Shown: positions 1-8,921 of the stretch, piece by piece
How the letters are laid out: the number at the start of each line of letters is the position of its first letter
Numbering within the stretch: position 1 is the first letter of the stretch
Source of the DNA: CATOSK01 sp034423195
GTDB taxonomy: Bacteria; Chloroflexota; Dehalococcoidia; Lucifugimonadales; UBA3495
Length of the DNA: 42,294 nucleotides
Assembly (NCBI GenBank): GCA_034423195.1
Contig: DAOUIZ010000067.1
Span: forward strand, 1 to 42,294
Direction: 5' to 3'
Program-made: the position numbers and the translations under genes
The notes under the pieces: generated by a model
What the model was told of the DNA's origin: nothing
The model's input: the letters and a program-made list of their open reading frames with translations, nothing else
Database searches by the model: none

Positions 1-86
1 CATGGTGGAAGGAGGAGACGGTGAACCCTATGCTGGCCTTGCGGTCCCTGCGAGCCAACAATCTCTGGGAAGCCTTCTGGAACTGA
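1..86 (+). CDS. C-terminal end of a possible transposase (partial)
   Basis: The window opens inside a reading frame (codons from base 3) that ends at TGA 84-86. The 27 visible residues start WWKEETVNPML and end with LWEAFWN. The pattern WW-x-E-x-x-x-x-ML-x-LR followed by AN-x-x-W-x-x-(Y/F)W resembles the extreme C-terminus of ISKra4-like transposases as I recall them. The catalytic region lies outside the window, so this is a resemblance and not an identification. No terminal inverted repeat was recognised between 87 and 126. Confidence 0.35.
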   Translation, partial: WWKEETVNPMLALRSLRANNLWEAFWN

Positions 87-126
87 TTCCAACTCCTTCT
101 AGTCACACCCGGAACGCCAACTCTCC

Positions 127-156
127 TTGACGGTTTTCGTCCCGCCCCAATATAAT
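127..156 (+). promoter_or_regulatory. sigma70-type promoter of the rpmH operon
   Basis: TTGACG (127-132) and a perfect TATAAT (151-156) are separated by 18 bp. The predicted transcript start near 163 leaves a leader of about 20 nt before the rpmH ATG at 183. Confidence 0.75.
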
Positions 157-182
157 TGGTCCCGCTGGAGTTTGTCTTTGTC

Positions 183-320
183 ATGCCAAAACGCACCTAC
201 CAACCCAAGAAACGCCGGCGGGCCCGAGTTCACGGATTTCGCGCCCGCTCCCGAACCTCCGACGGTCGCGAGGTGTTGCGTCGGCGCCGCTTCAAGGGCC
301 GCCACCGCTTGACCGTATAG
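183..320 (+). CDS. rpmH: 50S ribosomal protein L34
   Basis: This gene encodes a 45-residue, very basic protein starting MPKRTYQPKKRRRARVHGFR and ending GRHRLTV. These are the hallmarks of bacterial L34, a small protein of the large ribosomal subunit that binds 23S rRNA. The length fits the family (44-47 aa). It lies directly upstream of rnpA, as in most bacteria, and sits about 20 nt behind a strong promoter. Upstream one often finds dnaA or oriC; here there is instead the tail of a possible transposase. Confidence 0.93.
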   Translation: MPKRTYQPKKRRRARVHGFRARSRTSDGREVLRRRRFKGRHRLTV

Positions 321-337
321 CTTTCCTGATTGCTTTC

Positions 338-709
338 ATGCAGCAAAGGTTCCGCCTCACCGGAGACCGCCGGTTCTCGCAAATCCACCAGGAGGGCCGT
401 AGCGTGGCCAATAGAATCCTGGTGTTGCGCGTCTTGGCCAACGGTCTTCCCCACAACCGCTACGGTTTCATGGTGAGCAAACGCCTCGGGAATGCCGTGG
501 TTCGGAATCGGATCCGGCGCAGGTTGAAGGACATTGTGCGCCAGGCTCCGACTGTTCCCGGCTGGGACGCCGTTTTCATTGCCCGCCGCGGTGCTGAGCA
601 AAGCGGCTATTCCCGGCTCGAACGGGCTGCCGCGAACTTGTTGCGTCGCACCAGGTTGACCGCGGGCCCGGGCGGCGGTCCGGTGCAGAGAGAGACCCAC
701 TCCGAATGA
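338..709 (+). CDS. rnpA: Ribonuclease P protein component
   Basis: This 123-residue protein is the protein subunit of RNase P, which helps the RNA subunit cleave the 5' leader from pre-tRNA. The N-terminus (RFRLTGDRRFSQIHQEG) and the RNR signature at about residues 52-69 (NAVVRNRIRRRLKDIVR) are diagnostic. The start is the ATG at 338, 17 bp after rpmH. Its stop overlaps the yidD start by ATGA (706-709), so the two are probably translationally coupled. The C-terminal 15 residues are Gly/Pro-rich and not conserved. Confidence 0.93.
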   Translation: MQQRFRLTGDRRFSQIHQEGRSVANRILVLRVLANGLPHNRYGFMVSKRLGNAVVRNRIRRRLKDIVRQAPTVPGWDAVFIARRGAEQSGYSRLERAAANLLRRTRLTAGPGGGPVQRETHSE

Positions 710-915
710 CCCGGTTCGCAATCCTGACCATCGGGTTTTACCAGAAGGCCATATCGCCCTATCTGCCCTCGTCCTGCCGTTATACTCCCACTTGTTCCGA
801 CTACAGCCGGCAGGCTATGAGGCAGCATGGGTTCGCCAAGGGAGTTTGGCTCACCGCTAGACGGCTGGCCCGATGCACTCCCTGGGGAAGCCAAGGATAC
901 GATCCTGTACCTTAA
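706..915 (+). CDS. yidD: Membrane protein insertion efficiency factor YidD
   Basis: This is a 69-residue YidD family protein. It has the typical amphipathic N-terminus (FYQKAISPYLPSSCRYTPTC), the conserved CRYTPTCSDYS motif at about residues 24-34, and a C-terminal GxxxR-L-x-RC-x-PW-x-x-GxDPVP block. YidD is an inner-face membrane-associated protein that assists YidC-dependent insertion. It overlaps rnpA by 4 nt. In most genomes yidC follows directly; here a propeller lipoprotein gene intervenes. Confidence 0.92.
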   Translation: MTRFAILTIGFYQKAISPYLPSSCRYTPTCSDYSRQAMRQHGFAKGVWLTARRLARCTPWGSQGYDPVP

Positions 916-931
916 AGATAAGACGGCAGTT

Positions 932-2218
932 TTGTCCCTTTTTGTCCTGAACTCTACCAGCGCTAATCCCGCCAACAAAAACCAAGCCGGAACCGCAGCC
1001 CCTTCGACCGGACGACTTCCTGTCCTGGCGGGAAAGTTGACTTGGCTGTGGCTCGCGTTCATTGGGATCGTGGTGCTAACCGGATGCACGCCCGACTTGG
1101 GATCCTCCACCAGGGGTTGGTCTCCCGCCGTCGCCAGCCAGGGGATGGTCTACGTAGCGACCCAACAGGGCCAGATCAAGGCTCTGGCCGACGGAGGGTT
1201 CGGCGACGTCCGCGTCCAATGGACTTCCACCGGCGGAGAGGAACAGGTAATCGGCGTCTACAATCCTCCCGCGGTCGGGCGGGAGTTCGTTTACATCAGC
1301 GGGATCGACGGCTCCCTGTACGCTCTGGACAAGGACTCCGGCTCCCTCAGCGAAGGGGGATGGGTGAAATCCCTCGGCGATGGCTCCGAGGCGATTCCGT
1401 TGGTCAGCGGCCCCGCGTTGGATGAAGACCGAGGGCTGGTGGTCGTTGGTTCAGAAGACGGTAACCTGTACGGACTGAATTCCCGCACCGGCGAGGAGCG
1501 TTGGCGCTTCAGCGCCGAAGACAAGATTTGGTCAACTCCGGTCATCGCCGATGGGAGGGTCTTCTTCGGCTCCCACGATCACAACGTCTACTCCATCGAC
1601 GCTGAAACTGGCGTCGAGCGATGGCGCTTCACCACCGGGGGCACCGTGCTGGCCCAACCGCTGGTGTCCCGTGGAATGGTGTTGATTGGCTCTTTCGACC
1701 GGAAGCTGTACGCCTTGGACGCGGACGACGGCATCGTTCAATGGACTTTCGACGGGTCGCGCAACTGGTACTGGGCTGGGGCTGTCGCCAGCCATAGTTC
1801 GATATTCGCCGCGTCTATGGATGGGAAGGTCTACGGTCTGGACCGGGCCGGCAACCTTATGTGGGAGCACGATGCGGGCGCGCCCATCGTTTCAACCCCC
1901 ACCCTGCTCCCCAGCGGGTTGGTAGTGGCTTCCCGCAAGGGAAAGATAAGCCTCCTCAACACCAATCCCGGCGAACTAGGGACTGCCCGGGAGATCTCCA
2001 CCCTTTCGGTTGATCCGGCGGAGATAAAAGCGCCCATTTTCGCCCTTCCGGTGGACGAGGATGCCCTTAGCCGGACGGGCATCCAGGCCAGCTCCGACGA
2101 CCAGCGGGAGTCCATTTACGTCGGCGCCCAGGACGGCACCGTCCGGCGGATCCAGGTGAAGACGGCCCAGGTGTTGGTCTGGTGTTACGACACTGAGGAG
2201 GACAGGCCTTGCAGTTAA
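932..2218 (+). CDS. Lipoprotein with PQQ/BamB-like beta-propeller repeats
   Basis: The protein has several 40-45 residue blades of the PQQ/BamB type, each with a pattern like G-x-(V/L)-Y-(A/G)-L-(D/N)-x-x-(T/S)-G-x-x-x-W-x-F (for example NLYGLNSRTGEERWRF and NVYSIDAETGVERWRF). A hydrophobic stretch (LTWLWLAFIGIVVLTGC) ends in a lipobox, so the mature protein should be anchored by its Cys on the outer face of the membrane. The first ATG in frame (827) would overlap yidD by 89 nt, so I chose TTG 932; TTG 1037, right before the hydrophobic segment, is also possible. Its place between yidD and yidC suggests an envelope-assembly role, but the ligand is unknown. BamB itself is unlikely if the host has no classical outer membrane. 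Confidence 0.72.
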   Translation: MSLFVLNSTSANPANKNQAGTAAPSTGRLPVLAGKLTWLWLAFIGIVVLTGCTPDLGSSTRGWSPAVASQGMVYVATQQGQIKALADGGFGDVRVQWTSTGGEEQVIGVYNPPAVGREFVYISGIDGSLYALDKDSGSLSEGGWVKSLGDGSEAIPLVSGPALDEDRGLVVVGSEDGNLYGLNSRTGEERWRFSAEDKIWSTPVIADGRVFFGSHDHNVYSIDAETGVERWRFTTGGTVLAQPLVSRGMVLIGSFDRKLYALDADDGIVQWTFDGSRNWYWAGAVASHSSIFAASMDGKVYGLDRAGNLMWEHDAGAPIVSTPTLLPSGLVVASRKGKISLLNTNPGELGTAREISTLSVDPAEIKAPIFALPVDEDALSRTGIQASSDDQRESIYVGAQDGTVRRIQVKTAQVLVWCYDTEEDRPCS

Positions 2219-2249
2219 CCCGCCTCTCCTTTCGGAACATGGAGATTCC

Positions 2250-3176
2250 TTGGAAATAATCTTTACCCTTTGGACGGAGATTATCATCCGGCCCATGCTC
2301 AACACCCTGTTGGTGTTGTACGTGATCTTTTTCAACAGCATGGGCATCGCCATCATCATGTTCACCGTTCTGGTGCGGGTGGTGACCCTGCCGCTGACTC
2401 TCAAGCAGGTTCGCCAGATGCGGGCCATGAGCGAACTGCAGCCGCGCATGAAGGAGGTCCAGGACCGTTACGGCGGTGACCGGGCAAGGGTTTCCCAGGA
2501 AACCATGAAGATGTACCGGGAGGCGGGCGTCAACCCCATTGGCTGCCTTGGCCCTCTCGTCATCCAGATGCCCATCCTCATCGGGCTGTTCCGCGTTCTG
2601 ATTCAGACGCTGTTCGTCAATCCCGACGATCTGGTTGGACTGGCCGACAAGCTGTACCCGTGGATAACCTTTGTTTCCATCTACGAAGCGGCTCCGCTCA
2701 ACAACCGCTTCCTCGGCATGAACCTGGCCGAGCCGGACCCAACGAATTTCGTCCTTCCCGTGCTGGTGGCCGTCTCCACCTGGATCCAGCAGAAGATGAC
2801 CATGACCCCCTCCCTGGACCCGCGGCAGCAGTCCAGTCAGAACATGATGCAGTGGATGATTCCCCTGTTCCTGGGCGTGTTCTCCCTGGGCTGGCCCAGC
2901 GGATTGCCCCTCTATTGGATAGTCTCCAACATCATCGGAATCTCCATCCAGTATTTCATTACCGGTTGGGGACCCCTGTTCCCGCTGTTTCCCAAGGCTG
3001 CACCCGCCCCGGCCCCCGCGCCGAGGGGCGATGGTAGCGCCGATACGACTTCCGACGAGGTAATTGATAATGGAATCAGTCGTACGAACCGCACGAACCG
3101 TAGAAGAAGCCGAAGAACTGGCTCTGAAAGAGCTCGGCGTCGACCGCAGCGAGGTCGAGGTAGAAATACTAAGTAG
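2250..3176 (+). CDS. yidC: YidC/Oxa1-family membrane protein insertase
   Basis: A 308-residue insertase of the short type without the periplasmic P1 domain. It inserts and folds membrane proteins, alone or with SecYEG. About five membrane segments are visible: about residues 15-40, 100-122, 168-186, 212-230 and 232-248. The conserved groove Arg sits in VLVRVVTLPLTLKQ near residue 48, followed by the cytosolic coiled hairpin (KEVQDRYGGDRARVSQETMK). The start is TTG 2250. The tail after about residue 275 is extremely Arg-rich, as expected for ribosome binding, and its last 35 codons overlap jag in another frame. Confidence 0.92.
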   Translation: MEIIFTLWTEIIIRPMLNTLLVLYVIFFNSMGIAIIMFTVLVRVVTLPLTLKQVRQMRAMSELQPRMKEVQDRYGGDRARVSQETMKMYREAGVNPIGCLGPLVIQMPILIGLFRVLIQTLFVNPDDLVGLADKLYPWITFVSIYEAAPLNNRFLGMNLAEPDPTNFVLPVLVAVSTWIQQKMTMTPSLDPRQQSSQNMMQWMIPLFLGVFSLGWPSGLPLYWIVSNIIGISIQYFITGWGPLFPLFPKAAPAPAPAPRGDGSADTTSDEVIDNGISRTNRTNRRRSRRTGSERARRRPQRGRGRNTK

Positions 3177-3759
3177 GGGAAAGTCCGGTTTCCTCGGCCT
3201 GGGGGCCGAAATGGCCCGGGTTCGGGTGGCCCGGATTTCGGAAGCTGGCACTTCGGTAACTGGTGCCTCGGAAACTGGCGCTTCAGCCACCGCCGCTAAC
3301 GTCGCCATCGCAACCGTCAACCGCATCCTGGACCACGCCGGCGTCAGCGTCGTCAGCACCCTCCGGTCAGCCCACGACCCGGATGTCGGAGGGCCCATCA
3401 TTGACTTGTCCGGCGAAGATTCGGGCCTCCTTATCGGGCGGCGCGGTCAGACCCTCCAGTCCCTCCAGTTCCTGGTTAACATGATTACCCGCAAGCAGGT
3501 CGGCGATGACGTACGAGTGGCCCTGGACGTTGAACACTACCGCCAGCGGCGGGAAGCCTCGCTGAGAGACATGGCCGGCAAAGTCGCCGCCCGGGTAGCG
3601 CAGACTGGCCACAGCATCACCCTCGAGCCCATGTCTGCCGCCGACCGGCGGGTCGTTCATCTCAGCCTCGCCGACCACGATGGGGTGAGTACCGAGAGCG
3701 TGGGATTCGGGGATGAAAGGAAAGTCAGCATCATCCCCAAGCGCACCCCCGGCGGATAA
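3070..3759 (+). CDS. jag: RNA-binding protein KhpB (Jag/SpoIIIJ-associated)
   Basis: A 229-residue protein with the three Jag domains in order. The Jag-N domain covers about residues 1-50 (EEAEELALKELGV and SRGKSGFLGLGAEMARV). A KH domain at about 90-150 carries the loop LLIGRRGQTLQSLQ. An R3H-type segment follows at about 170-229 (ITLEPMSAADRRVVHL). The family binds many RNAs and affects cell-wall growth and division. I chose ATG 3070 over the in-frame TTG 3064 because it begins the Jag-N domain. It overlaps yidC by 107 nt, an unusually long overlap. The segment at about residues 58-78 is a low-complexity Thr/Ser/Ala/Gly linker. Confidence 0.9.
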   Translation: MESVVRTARTVEEAEELALKELGVDRSEVEVEILSRGKSGFLGLGAEMARVRVARISEAGTSVTGASETGASATAANVAIATVNRILDHAGVSVVSTLRSAHDPDVGGPIIDLSGEDSGLLIGRRGQTLQSLQFLVNMITRKQVGDDVRVALDVEHYRQRREASLRDMAGKVAARVAQTGHSITLEPMSAADRRVVHLSLADHDGVSTESVGFGDERKVSIIPKRTPGG

Positions 3760-3833
3760 ATTCCTGCGGCCCTCGGCGTTGGAACTCGGTAATTCCCCAG
3801 CGTGCCGAGCCAACCCCACTGGCCTAGCCGCCG

Positions 3834-3862
3834 TTGACCACTCAAAACATTGGCCTTAGAAT
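3834..3862 (+). promoter_or_regulatory. Promoter of the purF-purM-purH operon
   Basis: TTGACC (3834-3839) and TAGAAT (3857-3862) are separated by 17 bp. The predicted start of transcription is at or next to the purF GTG at 3869, so the transcript may be leaderless. No Shine-Dalgarno sequence is evident upstream of purF, which agrees with this. Confidence 0.6.
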
Positions 3863-3868
3863 AGGCCC

Positions 3869-5308
3869 GTGAATTGCGGGCGTGGATTGTCCAGACCCGG
3901 GATCCCCTTCGACCACCCCAGGGAAGAATGTGGTGTGGTGGGTGTTTACACACCCGAGGATGACGCTGGCCAGTTCGCCTTTTTCGGGCTTTTCGCTCTT
4001 CAGCACCGCGGCCAGGAAAGCGCCGGCATCGCGGCTTCCGATCACCGCCGGATTCGGTTCCACGCCGACATGGGCCTGGTCACTCAGGCGTTCCGCAGGG
4101 AAGACGTCGCTCCTCTCGTTGGCGAGTTGGCCATCGGGCACACGCGCTACTCCACCACCGGCAGCAGCCGCCTTGCCAACGCCCAGCCCATCATTGTCGA
4201 CGGCCAACACGGAAGGGTCGCGCTGGCCCACAACGGCAACATTATTAACACCGCCGAAGTCAAGCGGCATATCGAGGAGCGCTGGGACTGCTCCTTCTCC
4301 ACTACCACGGACTCCGAGTTGATAGCCCACCTCCTCGCCAATGCACCCGGGCAGACCTGGGAGGACCGGGCGTTCTACTGCATGGGCGTCCTCAAAGGGG
4401 CCTTTTCCTTCACCGCCCTTACCATAGATACGATAATCGCCGTGCGTGATCCCCTGGGCATTCGCCCCCTCTGCATCGGAAATCTCCATGGAGGCTGGGT
4501 CGTTGCCTCCGAGACCTGCGCCACTGAACACCTGGGAGCGGACCAGGTCCGCGAGATCGAACCTGGAGAGGCGGTCGTCATAGACCGGCGCGGGATGCGC
4601 TCCCGGCGTTGGGAGGGGGCCACTGGGGATCGCGCTCTGTGCGTGTTCGAGTTGATCTACTTCGCCCGCCCGGACAGCGTTATGGACGACAGCCTGGTCT
4701 ACTCCATCAGGCAGGACATGGGCGCCCAGCTGGCCCGGGAACACCCGGTGGAAGCCGACCTTGTCATCGGAGTCCCTGACTCCTCCACCGCCGCCGCCGT
4801 CGGCTACGCCCACCAGTCTGGTATCCCTTACAGCGACGGATTGATCAAGAACCGCTACGTCGGCCGGACCTTCATAGAACCGGAGCAGCACCTGCGTGAA
4901 CTGGGAGTGCGGCAAAAATTCAACCCTCTGTCCCAGGTAATTCGCGGAAAGAAATTGGTTGTCGTCGACGATAGCATCGTGCGCGGCACCACGACGCCGC
5001 ACGTAGTTGGACTGCTCCGCAAAGCCGGTGCCGCCGAAATCCACATGCGGGTCTGCGCTCCACCCATCAAGCACCCGTGCTACATGGGAGTGGATATGGC
5101 CACCCGGGCCGAATTGATCGCTGCCAACAAGACGATTCCCCAAATCAGGGAGACGACCGGCGCCGATTCCCTGGGCTACCTCAGTGTCACAGGACTGTTG
5201 CAGGTCGTCGGCGGTAACCACGGCGGGTTCTGTTCCGCCTGCTTCACCGGAAAATACCCGGTGCCGGTCCAGCTGGAACTCGGCAAGTTCTCCTTGGAAG
5301 GGGCATGA
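3869..5308 (+). CDS. purF: Amidophosphoribosyltransferase (Fe-S type)
   Basis: PurF catalyses the first committed step of purine synthesis: PRPP plus glutamine gives phosphoribosylamine. The 479-residue protein starts with a 20-residue propeptide, then the N-terminal nucleophile Cys21 (ECGVVGVY), which is exposed by self-cleavage. The PRPP loop is VVVDDSIVRGTTT near residues 370-382. Four Cys in the positions used by the Bacillus enzyme for a 4Fe-4S cluster are present (RALCVFE, HPCYMG and the CSAC pair near the C-terminus), so this is the oxygen-sensitive Fe-S form. The GTG start lies about 7 bp after a -10 box. purM follows 90 bp downstream. Confidence 0.95.
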   Translation: MNCGRGLSRPGIPFDHPREECGVVGVYTPEDDAGQFAFFGLFALQHRGQESAGIAASDHRRIRFHADMGLVTQAFRREDVAPLVGELAIGHTRYSTTGSSRLANAQPIIVDGQHGRVALAHNGNIINTAEVKRHIEERWDCSFSTTTDSELIAHLLANAPGQTWEDRAFYCMGVLKGAFSFTALTIDTIIAVRDPLGIRPLCIGNLHGGWVVASETCATEHLGADQVREIEPGEAVVIDRRGMRSRRWEGATGDRALCVFELIYFARPDSVMDDSLVYSIRQDMGAQLAREHPVEADLVIGVPDSSTAAAVGYAHQSGIPYSDGLIKNRYVGRTFIEPEQHLRELGVRQKFNPLSQVIRGKKLVVVDDSIVRGTTTPHVVGLLRKAGAAEIHMRVCAPPIKHPCYMGVDMATRAELIAANKTIPQIRETTGADSLGYLSVTGLLQVVGGNHGGFCSACFTGKYPVPVQLELGKFSLEGA

Positions 5309-5398
5309 CCAACCGCCCCATTCCGGTTGTCATCCTGGCCCTCTTCCGATAACCTTGTAACGCTCACCTGCCCAATCCCTCGCCTTCAGGAGCTTCCC

Positions 5399-6415
<1,017 letters not shown>

Positions 6416-6470
6416 CCCAGGGCTCTTTTCCCCGGGAGAGCTTTTAACCTAACCAATTGGGGCATTCACC

Positions 6471-8009
6471 TTGCAAGCGTTAATCAGCGTATACGACAAG
6501 ACCGGAGTGGTCGAATTTGGCCGCCAGTTGACTCAGGCCGGATATGAACTCGTGAGCACCGGCGGCACCTTCAACACCCTCGCCAACGACGGCGGATTGC
6601 CCGTCCGCCAGGTATCCGACGTAACCGGCTCCCCCGAAATCCTCGACGGACGGGTCAAAACCCTCCATCCGGTCATCTACGGCGGCATCCTCGCCCGCCG
6701 CGACCTCCCGGACCATTTGGCCCAGCTCGAGGAACACCACATCGCATCCGTCGACCTGGTGGCCTGCAATCTGTATCCCTTCGTCGATACCATCAGCCGG
6801 GCCGGTGTGACCCTGGAAGAAGCCCTAGAAAACATCGACATCGGCGGTCCCACCATGCTGCGGGCCGCCGCCAAGAATTTCGCCTCCGTGTCCGTCTTGG
6901 TGGACCCCGCCGACTACGGCTGGGTCACCGAAAAACTCGGATCGGGGATCCTTTCCCTCGAAGACCGCCGCCGCTTGGCTGCCAAGGCATTCCAGCATGT
7001 CGCGGTTTACGACGCCGCCGTTTCGGCCTACCTCTCTGCAACCTCCCAGGCCGGCGACCTCCCGGAAAACTACCCGGTCGGCCTCACCAGGCTCTCCGGC
7101 CTGCGCTACGGCGAAAATCCCCATCAGCCCGGCGCCCTGTACACCGTCTCCGGGATGGCCTCCGGCGGCATCGCCACCGCCACCCAGCTTCATGGCAGGG
7201 ATCTGTCCTTCAATAACCTGATGGACGCCGACGCGGCCTGGCGCACTGTCAGCGACTTCATTGGCCCTTCCGCCGTCGTCATCAAGCACGCCAACCCCTG
7301 CGGACTCGCCACCGACCCCGACCTGAAGGAGGCGTATCTCAAAGCCTATGAAGGAGACACGGTTTCCGCCTTCGGAGGGATCGTCGGGTTCAATCGCACC
7401 GTTACCCCGGCAGCGGCCGAAGCGATGGGGCCGGTATTCTACGAGGTCGTCGTAGCGCCCGGCTATGAACCCGAGGCCCTGGAGATACTCCAGCGGAAGC
7501 GCAACCTCCGGGTCCTTTCCGTCGGGGAGGCCGACTCTCCCGGTGCCCCCCACCCCTACGACGTCCGCCCCCTCACCGGGGGGATGCTCGTTCAGGCTCA
7601 CGACACCCTGGACGAAGACCCATCGGAGTGGAAGACCGTCACCCAACGGGCCCCGACCCCGGCCGAACTGGAAGACCTGGCCTTCGCCTGGACCGCAGCC
7701 AAGCACGTCAAGTCCAACGCCATCGTTCTCGCCAAAGACAAGACTCTGGTTGGAATGGGCGCCGGCCAGCCCAACCGGGTTGTGAGCGTCCACCTCGCTC
7801 AGCGCGCCGCCGGGGACCGGTCTGGGGGGAGCGTGCTGGCCTCCGACGCTTTCTTCCCCTTCCCCGACAACATCGAGCTGGCCGCCGAAGCAGGCGTCAC
7901 TGCCATCGTCCAGCCCGGCGGGTCCATTCGGGACGACGAGGTCATCGCCGCCGCCGACCAGCACAACCTCGCAATGGTGTTCACCGGAGTCAGGCACTTC
8001 CGGCACTGA
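6471..8009 (+). CDS. purH: Bifunctional AICAR formyltransferase / IMP cyclohydrolase
   Basis: PurH carries out the last two steps of IMP synthesis. The 512-residue protein has the N-terminal MGS-like IMP cyclohydrolase domain (about 1-195: SVYDKTGVVEFGRQL, VSTGGTF, RVKTLHPVIYGGIL). The C-terminal AICAR transformylase domain contains the catalytic KHANPCG motif near residue 272 and ends in GGSIRDDEVIAAAD and MVFTGVRHFRH. The start is TTG 6471, 55 bp after purM, so it is probably co-transcribed with purF and purM. Length and order match the family. Confidence 0.95.
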   Translation: MQALISVYDKTGVVEFGRQLTQAGYELVSTGGTFNTLANDGGLPVRQVSDVTGSPEILDGRVKTLHPVIYGGILARRDLPDHLAQLEEHHIASVDLVACNLYPFVDTISRAGVTLEEALENIDIGGPTMLRAAAKNFASVSVLVDPADYGWVTEKLGSGILSLEDRRRLAAKAFQHVAVYDAAVSAYLSATSQAGDLPENYPVGLTRLSGLRYGENPHQPGALYTVSGMASGGIATATQLHGRDLSFNNLMDADAAWRTVSDFIGPSAVVIKHANPCGLATDPDLKEAYLKAYEGDTVSAFGGIVGFNRTVTPAAAEAMGPVFYEVVVAPGYEPEALEILQRKRNLRVLSVGEADSPGAPHPYDVRPLTGGMLVQAHDTLDEDPSEWKTVTQRAPTPAELEDLAFAWTAAKHVKSNAIVLAKDKTLVGMGAGQPNRVVSVHLAQRAAGDRSGGSVLASDAFFPFPDNIELAAEAGVTAIVQPGGSIRDDEVIAAADQHNLAMVFTGVRHFRH

Positions 8010-8095
8010 CGCCAGGATAACAACGCTTCGCTGTCAAACTCTGGCAACCCATTGCGCACGGCCCTCGGTCGGCGCCTTCCCGTGTTTTGAGCCGT

Positions 8096-8821
8096 ATGAC
8101 CCAGTCTGTTGACATAATTATCCCCGTCTACAACGAGGAGCGAGACCTTCCGGTCTGCGTCTCCCGGCTGACCGCTTTCCTCCACGCCAACCTGGAGCGC
8201 CCTTGGCGGGTGACCATTGCCGACAACGCATCCTCTGACGGCACCAGGGAAGTGGCGGAGCAACTGTGCGAAGAACATTCTGCCGTCTCCTACCTGTACC
8301 TTCCCGAGAAGGGCCGCGGCCGCGCCTTGCGGACTGCGTGGCTCGCCAGCGACGCCGGTATCGTCAGTTACATGGATGTGGACCTATCCACCGACCTGGC
8401 CCACTTTCCGGAGTTGCTGGATGCACTGGACTCGGGTTGTGACGTTGCGGTTGGCAGCCGGCTCAGCCGCGAGTCCCGCGTCACCCGGGGCATCAAGCGG
8501 GAGTTCATATCCCGCTCCTACAACCTCTTGATTAAGGGAATGTTCTTCACTCCCTTCCCGGATGCCCAGTGCGGGTTCAAGGCCCTCACCCGCCAGGCGG
8601 CCCATGCCATTGTCCCGCTGGTGGAAAACAACAACTGGTTCTTCGATACCGAACTTCTGATAATAGCCGCCAGGAACCGCTATCGCATCAAGTCTGTCCC
8701 GGTCAAGTGGGACGACGACCCGGGCAGCTCGGTCCGCATCATCGGGACCGCCGCCGAGGACCTGAAGGGACTCTGCCGCCTCCGCTTCGGGGGCGTGCCG
8801 GAGACCCGCCGGCCGTCCTAG
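8096..8821 (+). CDS. Family 2 glycosyltransferase, dolichyl/polyprenyl-phosphate sugar synthase-like
   Basis: A 241-residue GT-A glycosyltransferase resembling the dolichyl-phosphate beta-glucosyltransferase subgroup. Motifs are VDIIIPVYNEERDLP at the N-terminus, ADNASSDGT, the metal-binding DVDLSTD (a DxD-type motif near residue 95), GSRLSRES, and the acceptor-side segment PDAQCGFKALTR followed by FFDTELLIIA. No C-terminal membrane segments are present, so it probably works at the membrane surface on a polyprenyl phosphate. ATG 8096 was chosen; TTG 8087 in the same frame would add three residues. It lies 86 bp after purH. Confidence 0.85.
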   Translation: MTQSVDIIIPVYNEERDLPVCVSRLTAFLHANLERPWRVTIADNASSDGTREVAEQLCEEHSAVSYLYLPEKGRGRALRTAWLASDAGIVSYMDVDLSTDLAHFPELLDALDSGCDVAVGSRLSRESRVTRGIKREFISRSYNLLIKGMFFTPFPDAQCGFKALTRQAAHAIVPLVENNNWFFDTELLIIAARNRYRIKSVPVKWDDDPGSSVRIIGTAAEDLKGLCRLRFGGVPETRRPS

Positions 8822-8921
8822 CGCGGTTCTCCGTGCGTGAACCCCGTATCCAGCATTCGTGAAGGCCCAGCCCGTCCCGCCCGTCGTCCCATTATCACAA
8901 CCAACAGGAGCAGAATTATCT

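Noticed and set aside
827..931. ATG 827 as start of the propeller lipoprotein
   Set aside because: It would overlap yidD by 89 nt and put about 70 non-hydrophobic residues before the signal segment.
3760..3868. Purine riboswitch upstream of purF
   Set aside because: The gap is only 109 bp, the promoter lies at its very end, and no riboswitch core is recognisable.
3842..5221. 459-codon open frame on the minus strand opposite purF
   Set aside because: It is antisense to purF, with no recognisable domain or ribosome binding site.
6825..8006. 393-codon open frame on the minus strand opposite purH
   Set aside because: It is antisense to a certain gene, has Gly/Val-rich composition typical of GC-rich shadows, and has no family motif.
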